A model generated the notes under the pieces. It saw only the letters and a list, made by a program, of their open reading frames with translations. It had not been told where the DNA came from and made no database searches. From Bacillota bacterium (lineage in GTDB: Bacteria > Bacillota > Clostridia > Oscillospirales > Ruminococcaceae): a DNA stretch of 64,000 bases. Of the stretch, positions 18,469-27,732 are shown one piece after another. Position 1 is the first letter of the stretch, and every line of letters begins with the position of its first letter. The translations under genes and the position numbers were made by a program. The stretch lies in assembly GCA_023440965.1 (NCBI GenBank), contig JAEZRC010000002.1:124001-188000 (forward strand), in the 5' to 3' direction.

Positions 18469-19316
18469 AAATGACCGTTGGCACATTATACAACAATGCA
18501 AAAGCAATACTTAAAATGAGTCAAATAGAAAATTATAGTCAGGAGGCTTTCTATATAATAGAAAAAGCAACAGGAATAAATAAGCACGAGCTTCCTATAA
18601 AAGAAAATATGCCTCTCGACAATAGTATTATTGAAGAAGTAAATGGTTATGTCAACAGGAGGAAATCAGGCGAGCCATTGCAGTATATTCTCGGCGAATG
18701 GGAATTCTACTCTTTTAATTTCAAGGTTGGTGAGGGTGTTCTGATACCACGTCAGGATACTGAAACTCTTGTTGAATCAGCGCTTGAAAGCTTGAAAAAT
18801 TTTAAAGAGCCTGTTGTTGTTGACCTTTGTAGTGGTAGTGGATGTGTAGCAATCTCAATAGAAAAAATGTGCAAAGGATCAAAAGTTTTTGCTGTTGAGC
18901 TTTCTGATATGGCTATTCCTTATCTTCAAAAGAACATTAATGAAAATAATTCAATTGTCAAGCTTATTAAGGGTAATGTTTGCGACTCAAAGACTCTTGA
19001 CAATCTCCCACAGGCTGATATGATAGTATCAAACCCACCTTATCTTACTCCAAAAGATATGGTCTGTCTTCAGAAAGAGGTAACTTTTGAACCTGAAATG
19101 GCATTGGCTGGTGGCGATGATGGACTTCATTTTTACAGAGCAATAACAGCTTTGTGGAAGAATAAACTTAAGGAAAACGGCATACTTGCCTTTGAATGCG
19201 GAATAAATCAGCACGAGCAGATTAAAGAAATACTTACAGAAAACGGCTTTGATGATATTTGCTTTAAAGAGGACTTGTGTGGTATAATCAGAGTTGTAAA
19301 AGGACGAAAAAAATAA
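18462..19316 (+). CDS. prmC: Release factor glutamine methyltransferase PrmC
   Basis: 284 residues. An N-terminal helical domain (about 1-85) carries GEPLQYILGEWEFYSF, then a SAM-dependent methyltransferase domain with VLIPRQDTE, VVDLCSGSGCVAIS and the catalytic NPPY motif (VSNPPYLT). It methylates the Gln of the GGQ motif of release factors RF1 and RF2. It overlaps the DUF1385 gene and is followed by recA after 36 bases. Confidence 0.94.
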   Translation: MVKMTVGTLYNNAKAILKMSQIENYSQEAFYIIEKATGINKHELPIKENMPLDNSIIEEVNGYVNRRKSGEPLQYILGEWEFYSFNFKVGEGVLIPRQDTETLVESALESLKNFKEPVVVDLCSGSGCVAISIEKMCKGSKVFAVELSDMAIPYLQKNINENNSIVKLIKGNVCDSKTLDNLPQADMIVSNPPYLTPKDMVCLQKEVTFEPEMALAGGDDGLHFYRAITALWKNKLKENGILAFECGINQHEQIKEILTENGFDDICFKEDLCGIIRVVKGRKK

Positions 19317-19352
19317 CTTTTAATATAAAAATACATACTAGGAGGATTATAT

Positions 19353-20525
19353 ATGGCAGCAGATAAAAAGAAACTGGCAGAAATTAAAAAAAGAAATGAA
19401 GGACCACTTTCAAGCGAGGATAAGAAAAAAGCAATAGAAACCGCAATAGCACAGATTGAAAAGCAGTTTGGCGCAGGAGCAGTAATGAAGCTTGGTCAGT
19501 CTGCTGCTCTTAAGGTAGATTGCATACCAACAGGTTCACTTGCTCTTGATGCCGCTCTTGGTATTGGCGGTGTTCCTCGAGGAAGAATTGTTGAGATTTA
19601 TGGACCTGAAAGCTCAGGTAAAACAACAGTTTCATTGCAGATTATCGCCGAGGCTCAGAAGCGTGGCGGTGACGTTGCATTCATTGACGTTGAGCATGCT
19701 CTTGACCCTGTTTATGCAAAAAATCTTGGAGTTGATATTGACAGCCTTCTTGTATCACAGCCAGACTCTGGTGAGCAGGCACTTGAAATTGCAGAAGCCC
19801 TTGTACGTTCAGGTGCTATAGATATTTTAGTTGTCGACTCTGTTGCGGCTATGACAACAAAAGCTGAAATTGACGGCGAAATGGGTGACAATCATGTGGG
19901 TCAGCTTGCAAGACTTATGTCACAGGCTTTGAGAAAGCTCACATCATCAATTTCAAAATCAAACTGTGTAGCAATCTTTATCAATCAGGTTCGTGAGAAA
20001 ATCGGAGTTATTTATGGTAACCCTGAAACCACACCAGGTGGTCGTGCTTTGAAGTTCTATGCTTCGGTTAGAATGGAAGTAAGACGTGGTGAGGCTTTAA
20101 AGAATGGAACTGAAATTATCGGTAACAGAACAAAATGTAAAGTCGTAAAAAATAAAGTTGCACCTCCATTCAAGGAGTGTGAATTTGATATAATGTACGG
20201 TACTGGTATTTCCCACGAGGGTGAGCTTGTTGACGTTGGCGTTGATCTCGGTATAGTTCAAAAAGGCGGAGCATGGTACAGCTATAATGATATGAAGCTT
20301 GGCCAGGGTCGTGATAATGCAAAAAAATTCTTAAAGGATAATTCTGATATTGCTGAGGAAATTGAAGCAAAAATCCGTGCAGGTTTAGCTGTCACAAAGG
20401 AAGAACCTAAAGAAGAAAAGCTAACAAAGAAAACACCTGAAAAGAAATCAGCAAAGCAGGTAAGCATACAGATTGACGCTGAAGACGATTTTGAAGAATT
20501 TGCACCAGCTGACGAAGTAGAATAA
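19353..20525 (+). CDS. recA: Recombinase RecA
   Basis: 390 residues. Walker A GPESSGKTT is at 84-92, with FIDVEHALDP, the DNA-binding loop L1/L2 region around EIDGEMGDNHVG, and the FINQVREKIGV motif. The C-terminal tail is longer than in E. coli and alternates Lys-rich and acidic stretches. RecA forms filaments on single-stranded DNA for homologous recombination and SOS induction. No LexA-type operator is visible in the 36-base gap before it. The TAA overlaps the recX ATG by one base. Confidence 0.98.
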   Translation: MAADKKKLAEIKKRNEGPLSSEDKKKAIETAIAQIEKQFGAGAVMKLGQSAALKVDCIPTGSLALDAALGIGGVPRGRIVEIYGPESSGKTTVSLQIIAEAQKRGGDVAFIDVEHALDPVYAKNLGVDIDSLLVSQPDSGEQALEIAEALVRSGAIDILVVDSVAAMTTKAEIDGEMGDNHVGQLARLMSQALRKLTSSISKSNCVAIFINQVREKIGVIYGNPETTPGGRALKFYASVRMEVRRGEALKNGTEIIGNRTKCKVVKNKVAPPFKECEFDIMYGTGISHEGELVDVGVDLGIVQKGGAWYSYNDMKLGQGRDNAKKFLKDNSDIAEEIEAKIRAGLAVTKEEPKEEKLTKKTPEKKSAKQVSIQIDAEDDFEEFAPADEVE

Positions 20526-21160
20526 TGTCAGAGCTAAAGAAAATATCAAGTATTGAGAAATACAAAGGGAATACTTATTGTGTTGAAATTGAGGATGAAG
20601 AAAATATATATCTTCATTCTTCAATTATTTCAGAATTTCATCTCAAAGCTGAAATGACTATCCCACAATCAGCCCTCGAGGAAGTTGTTTTTCAGAATGA
20701 TTATAGAAAAGCAAAAGAGCGTGCATTGTATCTGCTGGATTATCGCGATCATTCATATAAGGAGCTTTACGACAAGCTAAGGAAGAATTACACTCCTGAA
20801 ATATGCAAGTGCGTAATGGACAAATTATGTGAAATTGGAGTAATTGACGACAGAAAATACGCCGAGCGTTATGCAAGGTATCTTTTTGAGGTCAAAAAAT
20901 CAGGGAAGTACAAAGCAAAGGCAGAAATGTTCAAAAAAGGCATAGATAAGGATATTATCAATGAGTTCCTTGATGAATATGATGAAGATACTACTGACAG
21001 ACTCAAAGAATTGGTTGAGAAAAAATATGAACGCTATCTTGTTGACCAAAAGGGTGTGCAGAAGGTTTTTAATGCTCTTGTCAGATATGGATATTCATAT
21101 TCTGATGTAAAAGCAGTTATAAAAGAATTTATGGATGAGGTTGAGTTTAATGGCGATTAA
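20525..21160 (+). CDS. recX: Regulatory protein RecX
   Basis: 211 residues of the RecX family, made of three-helix repeats; recognisable segments are KAKERALYLLDYRDHSYKEL, IDDRKYAERYARYLF and a C-terminal VQKVFNALVRYGYSY repeat. RecX modulates RecA filaments. Its start codon overlaps the recA stop (TAATG), giving tight coupling of the two products. Confidence 0.92.
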   Translation: MSELKKISSIEKYKGNTYCVEIEDEENIYLHSSIISEFHLKAEMTIPQSALEEVVFQNDYRKAKERALYLLDYRDHSYKELYDKLRKNYTPEICKCVMDKLCEIGVIDDRKYAERYARYLFEVKKSGKYKAKAEMFKKGIDKDIINEFLDEYDEDTTDRLKELVEKKYERYLVDQKGVQKVFNALVRYGYSYSDVKAVIKEFMDEVEFNGD

Positions 21161-22490
21161 AGTTGGAATGGTATCACTTGGATGCCCAAAAAATCAGGTT
21201 GATGCCGAGCAGATTTTGTACAAGCTTAGGGAAGACGGCTTTGAAATTAAAGCTGATGCTGCTCTTGCTGATGTTGTGTTGATAAATACCTGTGGATTCA
21301 TTGAATCTGCAAAGCAGGAATCTATCGACACAATTCTTGAATTCTGCACACTTAAAAATGAGGGTAGAATAAAAAGTGTTATTATCACAGGCTGTCTTGC
21401 TGAAAGATACAAGGAAGAAATCCTAAAAGAAATTCCTGAAGCAAGTGCTGTTGTCGGTATTGGCTGTAATGCTGATATCACAGAAGTAATAAAATCAACA
21501 CTTGAGGGACAACATATAGAAAAGTACGGTGAAAAGTGCAATCTTGATATTGATGCAAAAAGAATTGTATCAACGCAACCATTCTATGCTTATTTGAAAA
21601 TTGCTGAAGGCTGTGACAACTGCTGTACTTATTGTGCTATTCCTTCAATAAGAGGAAGATTCAGGAGTCGTACAAAAGAAAGCATTATTGATGAAGCAAA
21701 ATGGCTTGCTAAAAACGGGGTAAAGGAGATTATCCTTGTTGCACAGGATACAACCCGTTATGGTGAGGATTTATACGGAAAATCTGAATTACCTTCACTT
21801 TTAAAAGAACTTGCAAAGATCGACGGTATCAAGTGGATAAGGACATTATATTGCTATCCTGAACGTATAACAGATGAGCTTATTGATGTTATAGCAAGTG
21901 AAGAAAAGATAGTAAAATATCTTGATATTCCTATCCAACATTGCAATGCTGAAATACTAAAGAGAATGAATAGAAAAGGCGATGAGGAAACCCTCAGAGC
22001 ATTAATGAAAAAGCTTCGTGAAAGAATTGACGGTATGATTATCCGTACGACTTTGATCACAGGCTTCCCTGGTGAAACAAATGAGCAGTTTGAACAGCTT
22101 TGCAACTTTGTTTCTGAAATGAAATTTGACAGACTTGGCTGCTTTGCATATTCTGCTGAAGAAGGCACACCAGCAGCAACATTCCCTGACCAGGTTGAAC
22201 TTAAAGTCCGTGAACATCGTTCAGATATAATTATGGACGAGCAGATGAGAATTTCAGATGAGAATAACGAAAAGCTTATTGGCAAAACTATTGAGGTAGT
22301 TGTTGAAGGCTTTGACAGATATGCTGAATGCTTCTTCGGAAGAAGCTATGCTGAAGCACCTGAAATTGACGGAAAGATATTCTTTACAAGTGATAAAAAG
22401 CTTACAATAGGTGATTTTGTTAAAGTTAGCATTGATAACACTATGGACTATGATTTGATTGGAGCAGTGACAGATGAATTTACCAAATAA
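21150..22490 (+). CDS. rimO: Ribosomal protein S12 methylthiotransferase RimO
   Basis: 446 residues from the ATG at 21150, chosen because GAGG lies about 9 bases before it; an in-frame ATG at 21135 lacks a site. The MTTase domain has cluster Cys 12, 48 and 82. The radical-SAM triad is C155, C159 and C162 in GCDNCCTYC, and a TRAM domain lies at the C-terminus. It adds a methylthio group to Asp of ribosomal protein S12. The 5' end overlaps recX by 11 bases and the 3' end overlaps pgsA by 17. Confidence 0.95.
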   Translation: MAIKVGMVSLGCPKNQVDAEQILYKLREDGFEIKADAALADVVLINTCGFIESAKQESIDTILEFCTLKNEGRIKSVIITGCLAERYKEEILKEIPEASAVVGIGCNADITEVIKSTLEGQHIEKYGEKCNLDIDAKRIVSTQPFYAYLKIAEGCDNCCTYCAIPSIRGRFRSRTKESIIDEAKWLAKNGVKEIILVAQDTTRYGEDLYGKSELPSLLKELAKIDGIKWIRTLYCYPERITDELIDVIASEEKIVKYLDIPIQHCNAEILKRMNRKGDEETLRALMKKLRERIDGMIIRTTLITGFPGETNEQFEQLCNFVSEMKFDRLGCFAYSAEEGTPAATFPDQVELKVREHRSDIIMDEQMRISDENNEKLIGKTIEVVVEGFDRYAECFFGRSYAEAPEIDGKIFFTSDKKLTIGDFVKVSIDNTMDYDLIGAVTDEFTK

Positions 22491-23037
22491 ATTGACAATA
22501 TTGAGAGTTATTTTAATACCTTTGTTTTTAGTTTTTCTTTTTATAGAAAAAATTCCAGGGAACTATTTTTATGCCCTTGCAATTTTTGCAGGAGCATCAA
22601 TAACAGATGCTCTTGATGGACACATCGCAAGAAAAAACAATCTTGTAACAAACTTCGGCAAGTTTTTAGATCCACTTGCTGATAAGGTTCTTGTAATGTC
22701 AGCACTTGTTGCTTTTATTGAAATTGGACTTGCACCAAGCATTGCTGTTATCGTTATTCTTGCAAGAGAATTTATGGTTACTTCTCTTCGCCTTGTTGCA
22801 AACAAAGAAGGCGGAAAGGTTATTGCAGCTGGTATGATGGGCAAGCTGAAAACAGCCTTCACAATGGTTGCTATCGTTGTAATCTTGTTCTTAAATGGAC
22901 TTGATAAGGTTGTTGATATTTCTTTTAATGTTGTTTTTGTTGGAAATATTCTTATTTGGATTGCGACAGCTCTTACTGCTATTTCAGGAATTCAGTATCT
23001 GTGGCAATATAGAACGGAAATTGACCCAACTAAGTAA
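22474..23037 (+). CDS. pgsA: CDP-diacylglycerol-glycerol-3-phosphate 3-phosphatidyltransferase
   Basis: 187 residues, CDP-alcohol phosphatidyltransferase with several membrane helices. The family motif DG-x2-AR-x8-G-x3-D-x3-D is visible as DALDGHIARKN...GKFLDPLADK. The N-terminus MNLPNKLTILRVILIPLF is typical of PgsA. It makes phosphatidylglycerol phosphate from CDP-diacylglycerol. It overlaps rimO by 17 bases, the last gene of the prmC-recA-recX-rimO-pgsA run. Confidence 0.94.
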   Translation: MNLPNKLTILRVILIPLFLVFLFIEKIPGNYFYALAIFAGASITDALDGHIARKNNLVTNFGKFLDPLADKVLVMSALVAFIEIGLAPSIAVIVILAREFMVTSLRLVANKEGGKVIAAGMMGKLKTAFTMVAIVVILFLNGLDKVVDISFNVVFVGNILIWIATALTAISGIQYLWQYRTEIDPTK

Positions 23038-23119
23038 TACTTGATTTTTGTAAAGCTTTATGGTAGTATATCATATAATGAATAAAATGCGTAACAGGTA
23101 GAGTAATATAATTAAATTC

Positions 23120-23317
23120 ATTTCAGAGAGTGCCAGTCAGGTGAAAGTGGCATATGAAGAATTATACGAAGTGCGCCTGCCAGCACAGACGGGGAACATT
23201 ATTAGTATCTGTCTGCGAATGCTCACGTTAAGAGCCTTGAGTTACAAATCGGAGTGGAACCGTAGTTATGAACTAACTGCCTCCTTGAGTTTATTCTCAA
23301 GGGGGATTTTTCATTTT
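23120..23317 (+). promoter_or_regulatory. T-box leader, cysteine-specific, ahead of cysE-cysS
   Basis: The leader has the AGAGAG element (23125-23130) and a stem TGCCA/TGGCA enclosing GTCAGGTGAAAG (Stem I arm). A probable specifier TGC at 23220-23222 lies in GAATGCTCAC. The T-box core GGAGTGGAACCG (23251-23262) is followed by a terminator. When uncharged tRNA-Cys binds, the antiterminator should form and allow cysE and cysS transcription. The specifier was assigned by position and by the downstream genes; other TGC triplets lie nearby (23172, 23178). Confidence 0.87.
23280..23317 (+). terminator. T-box terminator hairpin before cysE
   Basis: Stem CCTCCTTGAG / CTCAAGGGGG with a 6-base loop, followed by a T-rich stretch. 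Its 5' arm lies just downstream of the T-box sequence, which is how antiterminator and terminator exclude each other. Confidence 0.85.
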
Positions 23318-23330
23318 AAGGGGGCAAAAT

Positions 23331-23960
23331 ATGTTTAATATTATTAAAGAAGATATAGCATTGATTAAAGAACGTGACCCTGCAGCAAGAAGTTCATTTG
23401 AAATCGTCCTCACATATTCAGGACTTCACGCAGTAATTGCTTATAGATTATCTCATAAGCTTTATCAAAAGAAGTTATTTACTGTTGCAAGAATAGTTTC
23501 ACAGGTAGCAAGATTTTTTACGGGTATAGAAATTCATCCTGGTGCAAAAATAGGTAAAGGTCTGTTCATTGATCATGGAATGGGTGTAGTAATCGGCGAA
23601 ACTACTGAAATCGGCGATAACTGCCTTATTTATCAGGGTGTAACACTTGGTGGTACGGGTAAGGAACACGGAAAGCGTCATCCGACACTCGGTAATAATG
23701 TTATGGTTGGTGCTGGTGCAAAGGTTCTCGGGCCTTTCAAGGTCGGCGATAATGCGAAAATCGCATCAAATGCAGTTGTTCTGACAGAAGTTCCACCAAA
23801 TACAACAGCTGTCGGCGTTCCTGCAAGAGTCGTTAAACGCAATGGAGTAAAAGTATGTGATTGCGACCAGATTCATATTCCGGATCCGGTTTCACAGGAA
23901 TTATGCAAGCATCTTATGAGAATTGAAAAGCTTGAAAAACAGATAAATAATCTCGACTAA
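23331..23960 (+). CDS. cysE: Serine O-acetyltransferase CysE
   Basis: 209 residues, a short Gram-positive-type CysE. The N-terminal helical part is followed by a left-handed beta-helix of hexapeptide repeats (GIEIHPGAKIGKGLFIDHGMGVVIG onward, with GVTLGGTGKEHGKRHPTLG). It acetylates serine, the first step of cysteine synthesis. The position directly behind a cysteine T-box, with cysS following, fits regulation by tRNA-Cys charging. RBS GGGGG is 8 bases before the ATG. Confidence 0.95.
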   Translation: MFNIIKEDIALIKERDPAARSSFEIVLTYSGLHAVIAYRLSHKLYQKKLFTVARIVSQVARFFTGIEIHPGAKIGKGLFIDHGMGVVIGETTEIGDNCLIYQGVTLGGTGKEHGKRHPTLGNNVMVGAGAKVLGPFKVGDNAKIASNAVVLTEVPPNTTAVGVPARVVKRNGVKVCDCDQIHIPDPVSQELCKHLMRIEKLEKQINNLD

Positions 23961-23968
23961 TAATATAA

Positions 23969-23986
23969 GGGCAGAGGATTCTGCCC
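23969..23986 (+). other. Intercistronic hairpin between cysE and cysS
   Basis: 7-bp stem GGGCAGA / TCTGCCC with a 4-base loop. There is no proper T run, so it is more likely an mRNA-stability hairpin than a full terminator. Confidence 0.5.
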
Positions 23987-24007
23987 ATCTTATTTCAGGG
24001 GGATAAT

Positions 24008-25420
24008 ATGAAAATTTACAATACGCTTACAAGAGAAAAGGAAGAATTTGTTCCTCGCTTTGGCAATAAGGTTTCAATGTACACCTGTGGGCCAACAGTA
24101 TATCATTATGCGCATATTGGCAACCTTCGAAGCTATCTCATGGAGGACGTGCTTGAAAAGCATATGCGTTTTAGTGGATATGACGTAACAAGAGTAATGA
24201 ATATTACTGACGTTGGTCATCTTTCAAGCGATGGTGATACTGGTGATGATAAGATGCTTAAAGGGGCAAAAAGAGAGCATAAATCTGTTATGGAAATTGC
24301 AAAATTCTACACAGATGCTTTCTTTGAAGATTGCAGAAAGCTTAACATAAAAACACCTGAGGTAGTTGAACCTGCAACTTCATGCATTGATGAATTTATA
24401 AAGGTTATATTATCACTCATGGGAAAAGGCTATGCTTATGAAGCCGGCGGAAATATCTATTTTGATACTTCAAAGCTTGATGATTATTATGCGTTCCATA
24501 ATTTTAAAGAGGAAGACCTTGCAATCGGCGTAAGAGAAGGCGTTGAGGAAGACTCAAACAAGAAAAACAAGGCTGACTTTGTACTTTGGTTCACAAAATC
24601 AAAGTTTGATGATCAGGAATTAAAATGGGAAAGCCCTTGGGGTGTCGGATATCCAGGCTGGCATATTGAATGCTCCTGTATAAGCATGAAAAATCTTGGC
24701 GAATATCTTGATATACATTGTGGTGGAATTGATAATGCCTTCCCTCATCACACGAATGAAATAGCACAGAGTGAAGCTTATCTGGGTCATAAATGGTGCA
24801 ACTATTGGTTTCACGTTCATCACCTTAACACAAATGGCGGCAAGATGAGCAAATCAAAAGGAGAATTTCTTACAGTTTCTCTCCTTGAATCAAAGGGTTA
24901 TAATCCACTTGTTTATCGTTTCTTTTGCCTGCAATCACATTACAGAAAATCACTGGTATTCTCATACGAAAACCTTGATAATGCAGTAACCGCTTTCAAT
25001 AAGATTATTACAAAGATTTCTTCTATAATTAAAGAAGAAAATGGAGAAGTAAGCAAAGATGACTTTGACAAGTACAGAGCACAATTTAAAGATGCTCTTG
25101 ACAATGATTTAAATACATCACTTGCTATCACAGCGCTTTATGATGTTTTAAAATCAGATATAAATGCACAAACAAAGCTTGCACTTATTGATGAGTTTGA
25201 TAAGGTGCTTTCTCTGAGTCTTATTAAAACTGCTAAAGAATTAGATTCTGATTCTGAAGCTAATCAAATTCCTCAGGAAGTTATGAATCTTGTAAATGAA
25301 AGAACACAGGCGAGAAAAAATAAGGACTTTGCTCTTGCAGATGAATTGAGAAATAAAATTGCAGATATGGGATATGTTCTTGAGGAAACACGACAGGGAA
25401 CAACAATAAAAAAGAAATAA
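24008..25420 (+). CDS. cysS: Cysteinyl-tRNA synthetase
   Basis: 470 residues, class I synthetase. The HIGN motif is at 36-39, the zinc ligand C27 sits in MYTCGPTVY, and the second zinc Cys and His lie in GWHIECS and the FPHHTNEIAQSEA region. The KMSKS motif is in NGGKMSKSKG near residue 280. A helical anticodon-binding domain and a small C-terminal domain follow. It is co-transcribed with cysE behind the tRNA-Cys T-box. Confidence 0.97.
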   Translation: MKIYNTLTREKEEFVPRFGNKVSMYTCGPTVYHYAHIGNLRSYLMEDVLEKHMRFSGYDVTRVMNITDVGHLSSDGDTGDDKMLKGAKREHKSVMEIAKFYTDAFFEDCRKLNIKTPEVVEPATSCIDEFIKVILSLMGKGYAYEAGGNIYFDTSKLDDYYAFHNFKEEDLAIGVREGVEEDSNKKNKADFVLWFTKSKFDDQELKWESPWGVGYPGWHIECSCISMKNLGEYLDIHCGGIDNAFPHHTNEIAQSEAYLGHKWCNYWFHVHHLNTNGGKMSKSKGEFLTVSLLESKGYNPLVYRFFCLQSHYRKSLVFSYENLDNAVTAFNKIITKISSIIKEENGEVSKDDFDKYRAQFKDALDNDLNTSLAITALYDVLKSDINAQTKLALIDEFDKVLSLSLIKTAKELDSDSEANQIPQEVMNLVNERTQARKNKDFALADELRNKIADMGYVLEETRQGTTIKKK

Positions 25421-25433
25421 TGGAAGGTGAATT

Positions 25434-26225
25434 ATGAGATCTAAAGGTTTATCAAAGCTGCTAATTATAGGAGTAGTACTGCTTGTTGTAGTATTCGGAT
25501 TGTTCTTTTTTGCAAATAAGGGATATAAATTTCCTGAAGAAATTAATTCAAAGGATGTTGACCTTATTCAGCTCAGAACCCCAGAAAAGGGACAGAAAAT
25601 TGCAACTGTTGACACAACAAAAGGTACATTCAAAATAGTTCTGTACGAAAAGGAAGCACCAAAAACTGTTGAGCATTTTATTAAGCTTGTAAATGAAGGC
25701 TACTATGACGGAACATATGTATATAAAATAATAAAAGACAATGGCGGAAATGGTCAATACTTCCAGGGCGGTACTAAAAAACAGGATGGTTTTGTATTAG
25801 ACGCTAAAAATAAGAGTAAAGAAGGTTTCGACCAGAATTTATATGACATTGAACATACAAGCATTGATATTGAAAGAAGCAAAAACCTTTGGCCTATTAA
25901 GGGCTCTATTGTTTCAACAGGTGTAGATTCAAAAGGTAGCGGAACATTTATTTTGGGGATAAATTCTGCTGAATTTGACGACAAGTTAAAGTCAGCGCTA
26001 AATAAACAAGTTGAACAGAAAAAAGCAAATAAAGATATAGTTGATGCCTTTTTGGATAAAGGTGGCGTTCCAAATTTGCCATATAATATCACTATCTTTG
26101 CGCAGGTATATGAGGGTATGGATTCATACGAAAAAATCTTTAATGTAGATACTGATAAGAAAAGCGGTGCTCCAAAAGAAGCAATTAAGATAAACAAAAT
26201 CACTCTTTCAACCTACGGTGAATAA
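25434..26225 (+). CDS. Membrane-anchored cyclophilin-type peptidyl-prolyl isomerase
   Basis: 263 residues. An N-terminal membrane helix (about 7-27) puts the rest outside the cell. The cyclophilin domain starts IATVDTTKGTFKIVLYEKEAPKTVEHF. The core motif YFQGG (usual FxxQGGD) and the later segment GSIVSTGVDSKGSGTFILG are recognisable but divergent, and two loops are longer than usual. The canonical active-site Arg/Phe pair is not clearly conserved, so catalytic activity is uncertain. It follows cysS by 13 bases and ends the operon. Confidence 0.82.
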   Translation: MRSKGLSKLLIIGVVLLVVVFGLFFFANKGYKFPEEINSKDVDLIQLRTPEKGQKIATVDTTKGTFKIVLYEKEAPKTVEHFIKLVNEGYYDGTYVYKIIKDNGGNGQYFQGGTKKQDGFVLDAKNKSKEGFDQNLYDIEHTSIDIERSKNLWPIKGSIVSTGVDSKGSGTFILGINSAEFDDKLKSALNKQVEQKKANKDIVDAFLDKGGVPNLPYNITIFAQVYEGMDSYEKIFNVDTDKKSGAPKEAIKINKITLSTYGE

Positions 26226-26238
26226 TATAAAATAAGTT

Positions 26239-26273
26239 AAACAGTCTCTTTAAATAAAAAGAGGCTGTTTTTT
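26239..26273 (+). terminator. Rho-independent terminator after the cyclophilin gene
   Basis: Stem AAACAGTCTCTTT / AAAGAGGCTGTTT (one T-G pair) with a 6-base loop and T run. It ends the T-box-controlled cysE-cysS transcript. Confidence 0.88.
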
Positions 26274-26430
26274 CAATACTTGATTATTAATCCATATATT
26301 GGCAACAATTATTTAGGCATATATTTGTTAATTTTTGTGATAATAACTAATTATTTTAATTCGAAAAAGCTTTTAATTTATAATAAAGTGTGTTATAATA
26401 ATAAAGATATTTAATGGGAGAGTGAATTAT

Positions 26431-27714
26431 TTGGAAAAATTATATATTCGCGGTGGCAAACCTCTCCATGGACAAGTTGAAATAAGCGGTGCAAAAAATG
26501 CAGCAGTAGCGATAGTTACAGCTACTATTCTCGCTGACGGCCCATGTGTTCTTGAAAACGTTCCAGAGATTAGTGATATTTCCATCTGTATCCGTATTCT
26601 TTATGAAATGGGTGCAAGTGTTAAGATAATAAATAAAAATACAATTCAGATCGATACAAGGGGTATTATGGAGCCTACTGTTCCATACGACCTTGCTCGG
26701 CTAATGCGCGCATCAAGTTATTTTCTTGGCACATTACTTGGTAGGTTTCACAAGGCAAAGGTTCCAATGCCTGGTGGATGTGATCTTGGTGACCGTCCGA
26801 TAGATCAGCATCTTAAAGCATTTCGTTCACTTGGGGCAACTGATGTAATTGAACATGGAATGGTTGAAGTATCAGCAGACAGCCTCATTGGATCTCAGAT
26901 TTATTTTGATTTCATTACGGTTGGCGGAACAATAAATGCAATGTTCGCAGCTGTTAAGGCTGAAGGTTTAACAATAATTGAAAATGCAGCAAAGGAACCT
27001 CACATTGTTGATTTAGCAAACTTTCTTAACTCAATGGGAGCAGATATTATGGGTGCTGGTACTGATGTTATCAAAATCCGTGGTGTAAGCTCATTGAAGG
27101 GTACTACTTATGCAATAATTCCAGACCAGATTGAAGCTGGAACATATATGGTTGCAGCAGCAGCCACAAAGGGTGACGTCATTATAAAGAATGTTATTCC
27201 CAAACATCTTGAATCTATTACAGCTAAACTGCGCAAAATTGGCGTAACGGTAATAGAAAATGATGATAGTGTTAGAGTTGTTTATACTGGTCCTCTTGAA
27301 AAAACAAGCTTAAAAACTATGCCTCATCCAGGTTTCCCGACAGATATGCAGCCACAGTTTTCTACATTATTGTGTCTTGCAAGCGGGACAAGCATAGTTA
27401 CAGATGATATATTTGATAATCGCTTCCGTTTTGTAGCAGAGCTTCGCCGTATGGGAGCAGATATCTCCGTTGATGGCAAGGTAGCAATTATACAGGGGAT
27501 TGAGTCTTTTACTGGTGCTCCGGTGAAAGCAACCGACCTTCGTGCTGGTGCAGCTATGATTATTGCCGCACTTGCAGCTCATGGCGTGACCGAAATTGAC
27601 GATATCTTTCATATTGAAAGAGGATATGAAAACATTGATGATAAGCTGAGATTGCTTGGTGCTGATGTTGTTAGAAAGACCATACCAGGTTCATCAATGA
27701 GAAAAGCATTATGA
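26431..27714 (+). CDS. murA: UDP-N-acetylglucosamine 1-carboxyvinyltransferase MurA
   Basis: 427 residues from a TTG at 26431, chosen because GGGAG at 26416-26420 is correctly spaced from it and the protein then starts MEKLYIRGGKPL like other MurA proteins; the GTG at 26422 is too close to that site. Substrate motif SGAKNAAVA is near residue 20 and the catalytic, fosfomycin-reactive C117 sits in MPGGCDLGDRP. It makes enolpyruvyl-UDP-GlcNAc, the first committed step of peptidoglycan synthesis. The walJ-like gene follows. Confidence 0.96.
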   Translation: MEKLYIRGGKPLHGQVEISGAKNAAVAIVTATILADGPCVLENVPEISDISICIRILYEMGASVKIINKNTIQIDTRGIMEPTVPYDLARLMRASSYFLGTLLGRFHKAKVPMPGGCDLGDRPIDQHLKAFRSLGATDVIEHGMVEVSADSLIGSQIYFDFITVGGTINAMFAAVKAEGLTIIENAAKEPHIVDLANFLNSMGADIMGAGTDVIKIRGVSSLKGTTYAIIPDQIEAGTYMVAAAATKGDVIIKNVIPKHLESITAKLRKIGVTVIENDDSVRVVYTGPLEKTSLKTMPHPGFPTDMQPQFSTLLCLASGTSIVTDDIFDNRFRFVAELRRMGADISVDGKVAIIQGIESFTGAPVKATDLRAGAAMIIAALAAHGVTEIDDIFHIERGYENIDDKLRLLGADVVRKTIPGSSMRKAL

Positions 27715-27732
27715 ATTAAGGAACGTGATTTA

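Noticed and set aside
19317..19352. LexA/SOS box before recA
   Set aside because: The 36-base gap contains no GAAC-N4-GTTC-type or other clear dyad.
21854..22285. 143-residue antisense frame within rimO
   Set aside because: It is Ser/Ile-rich mirror sequence of a conserved gene with no independent support.
23141..23338. 65-residue open frame in the cysE leader
   Set aside because: It lies within the T-box Stem I to terminator region and has no proper ribosome site.
25754..26203. 149-residue antisense frame within the cyclophilin gene
   Set aside because: Mirror of coding sequence on the plus strand; no start context and no family.
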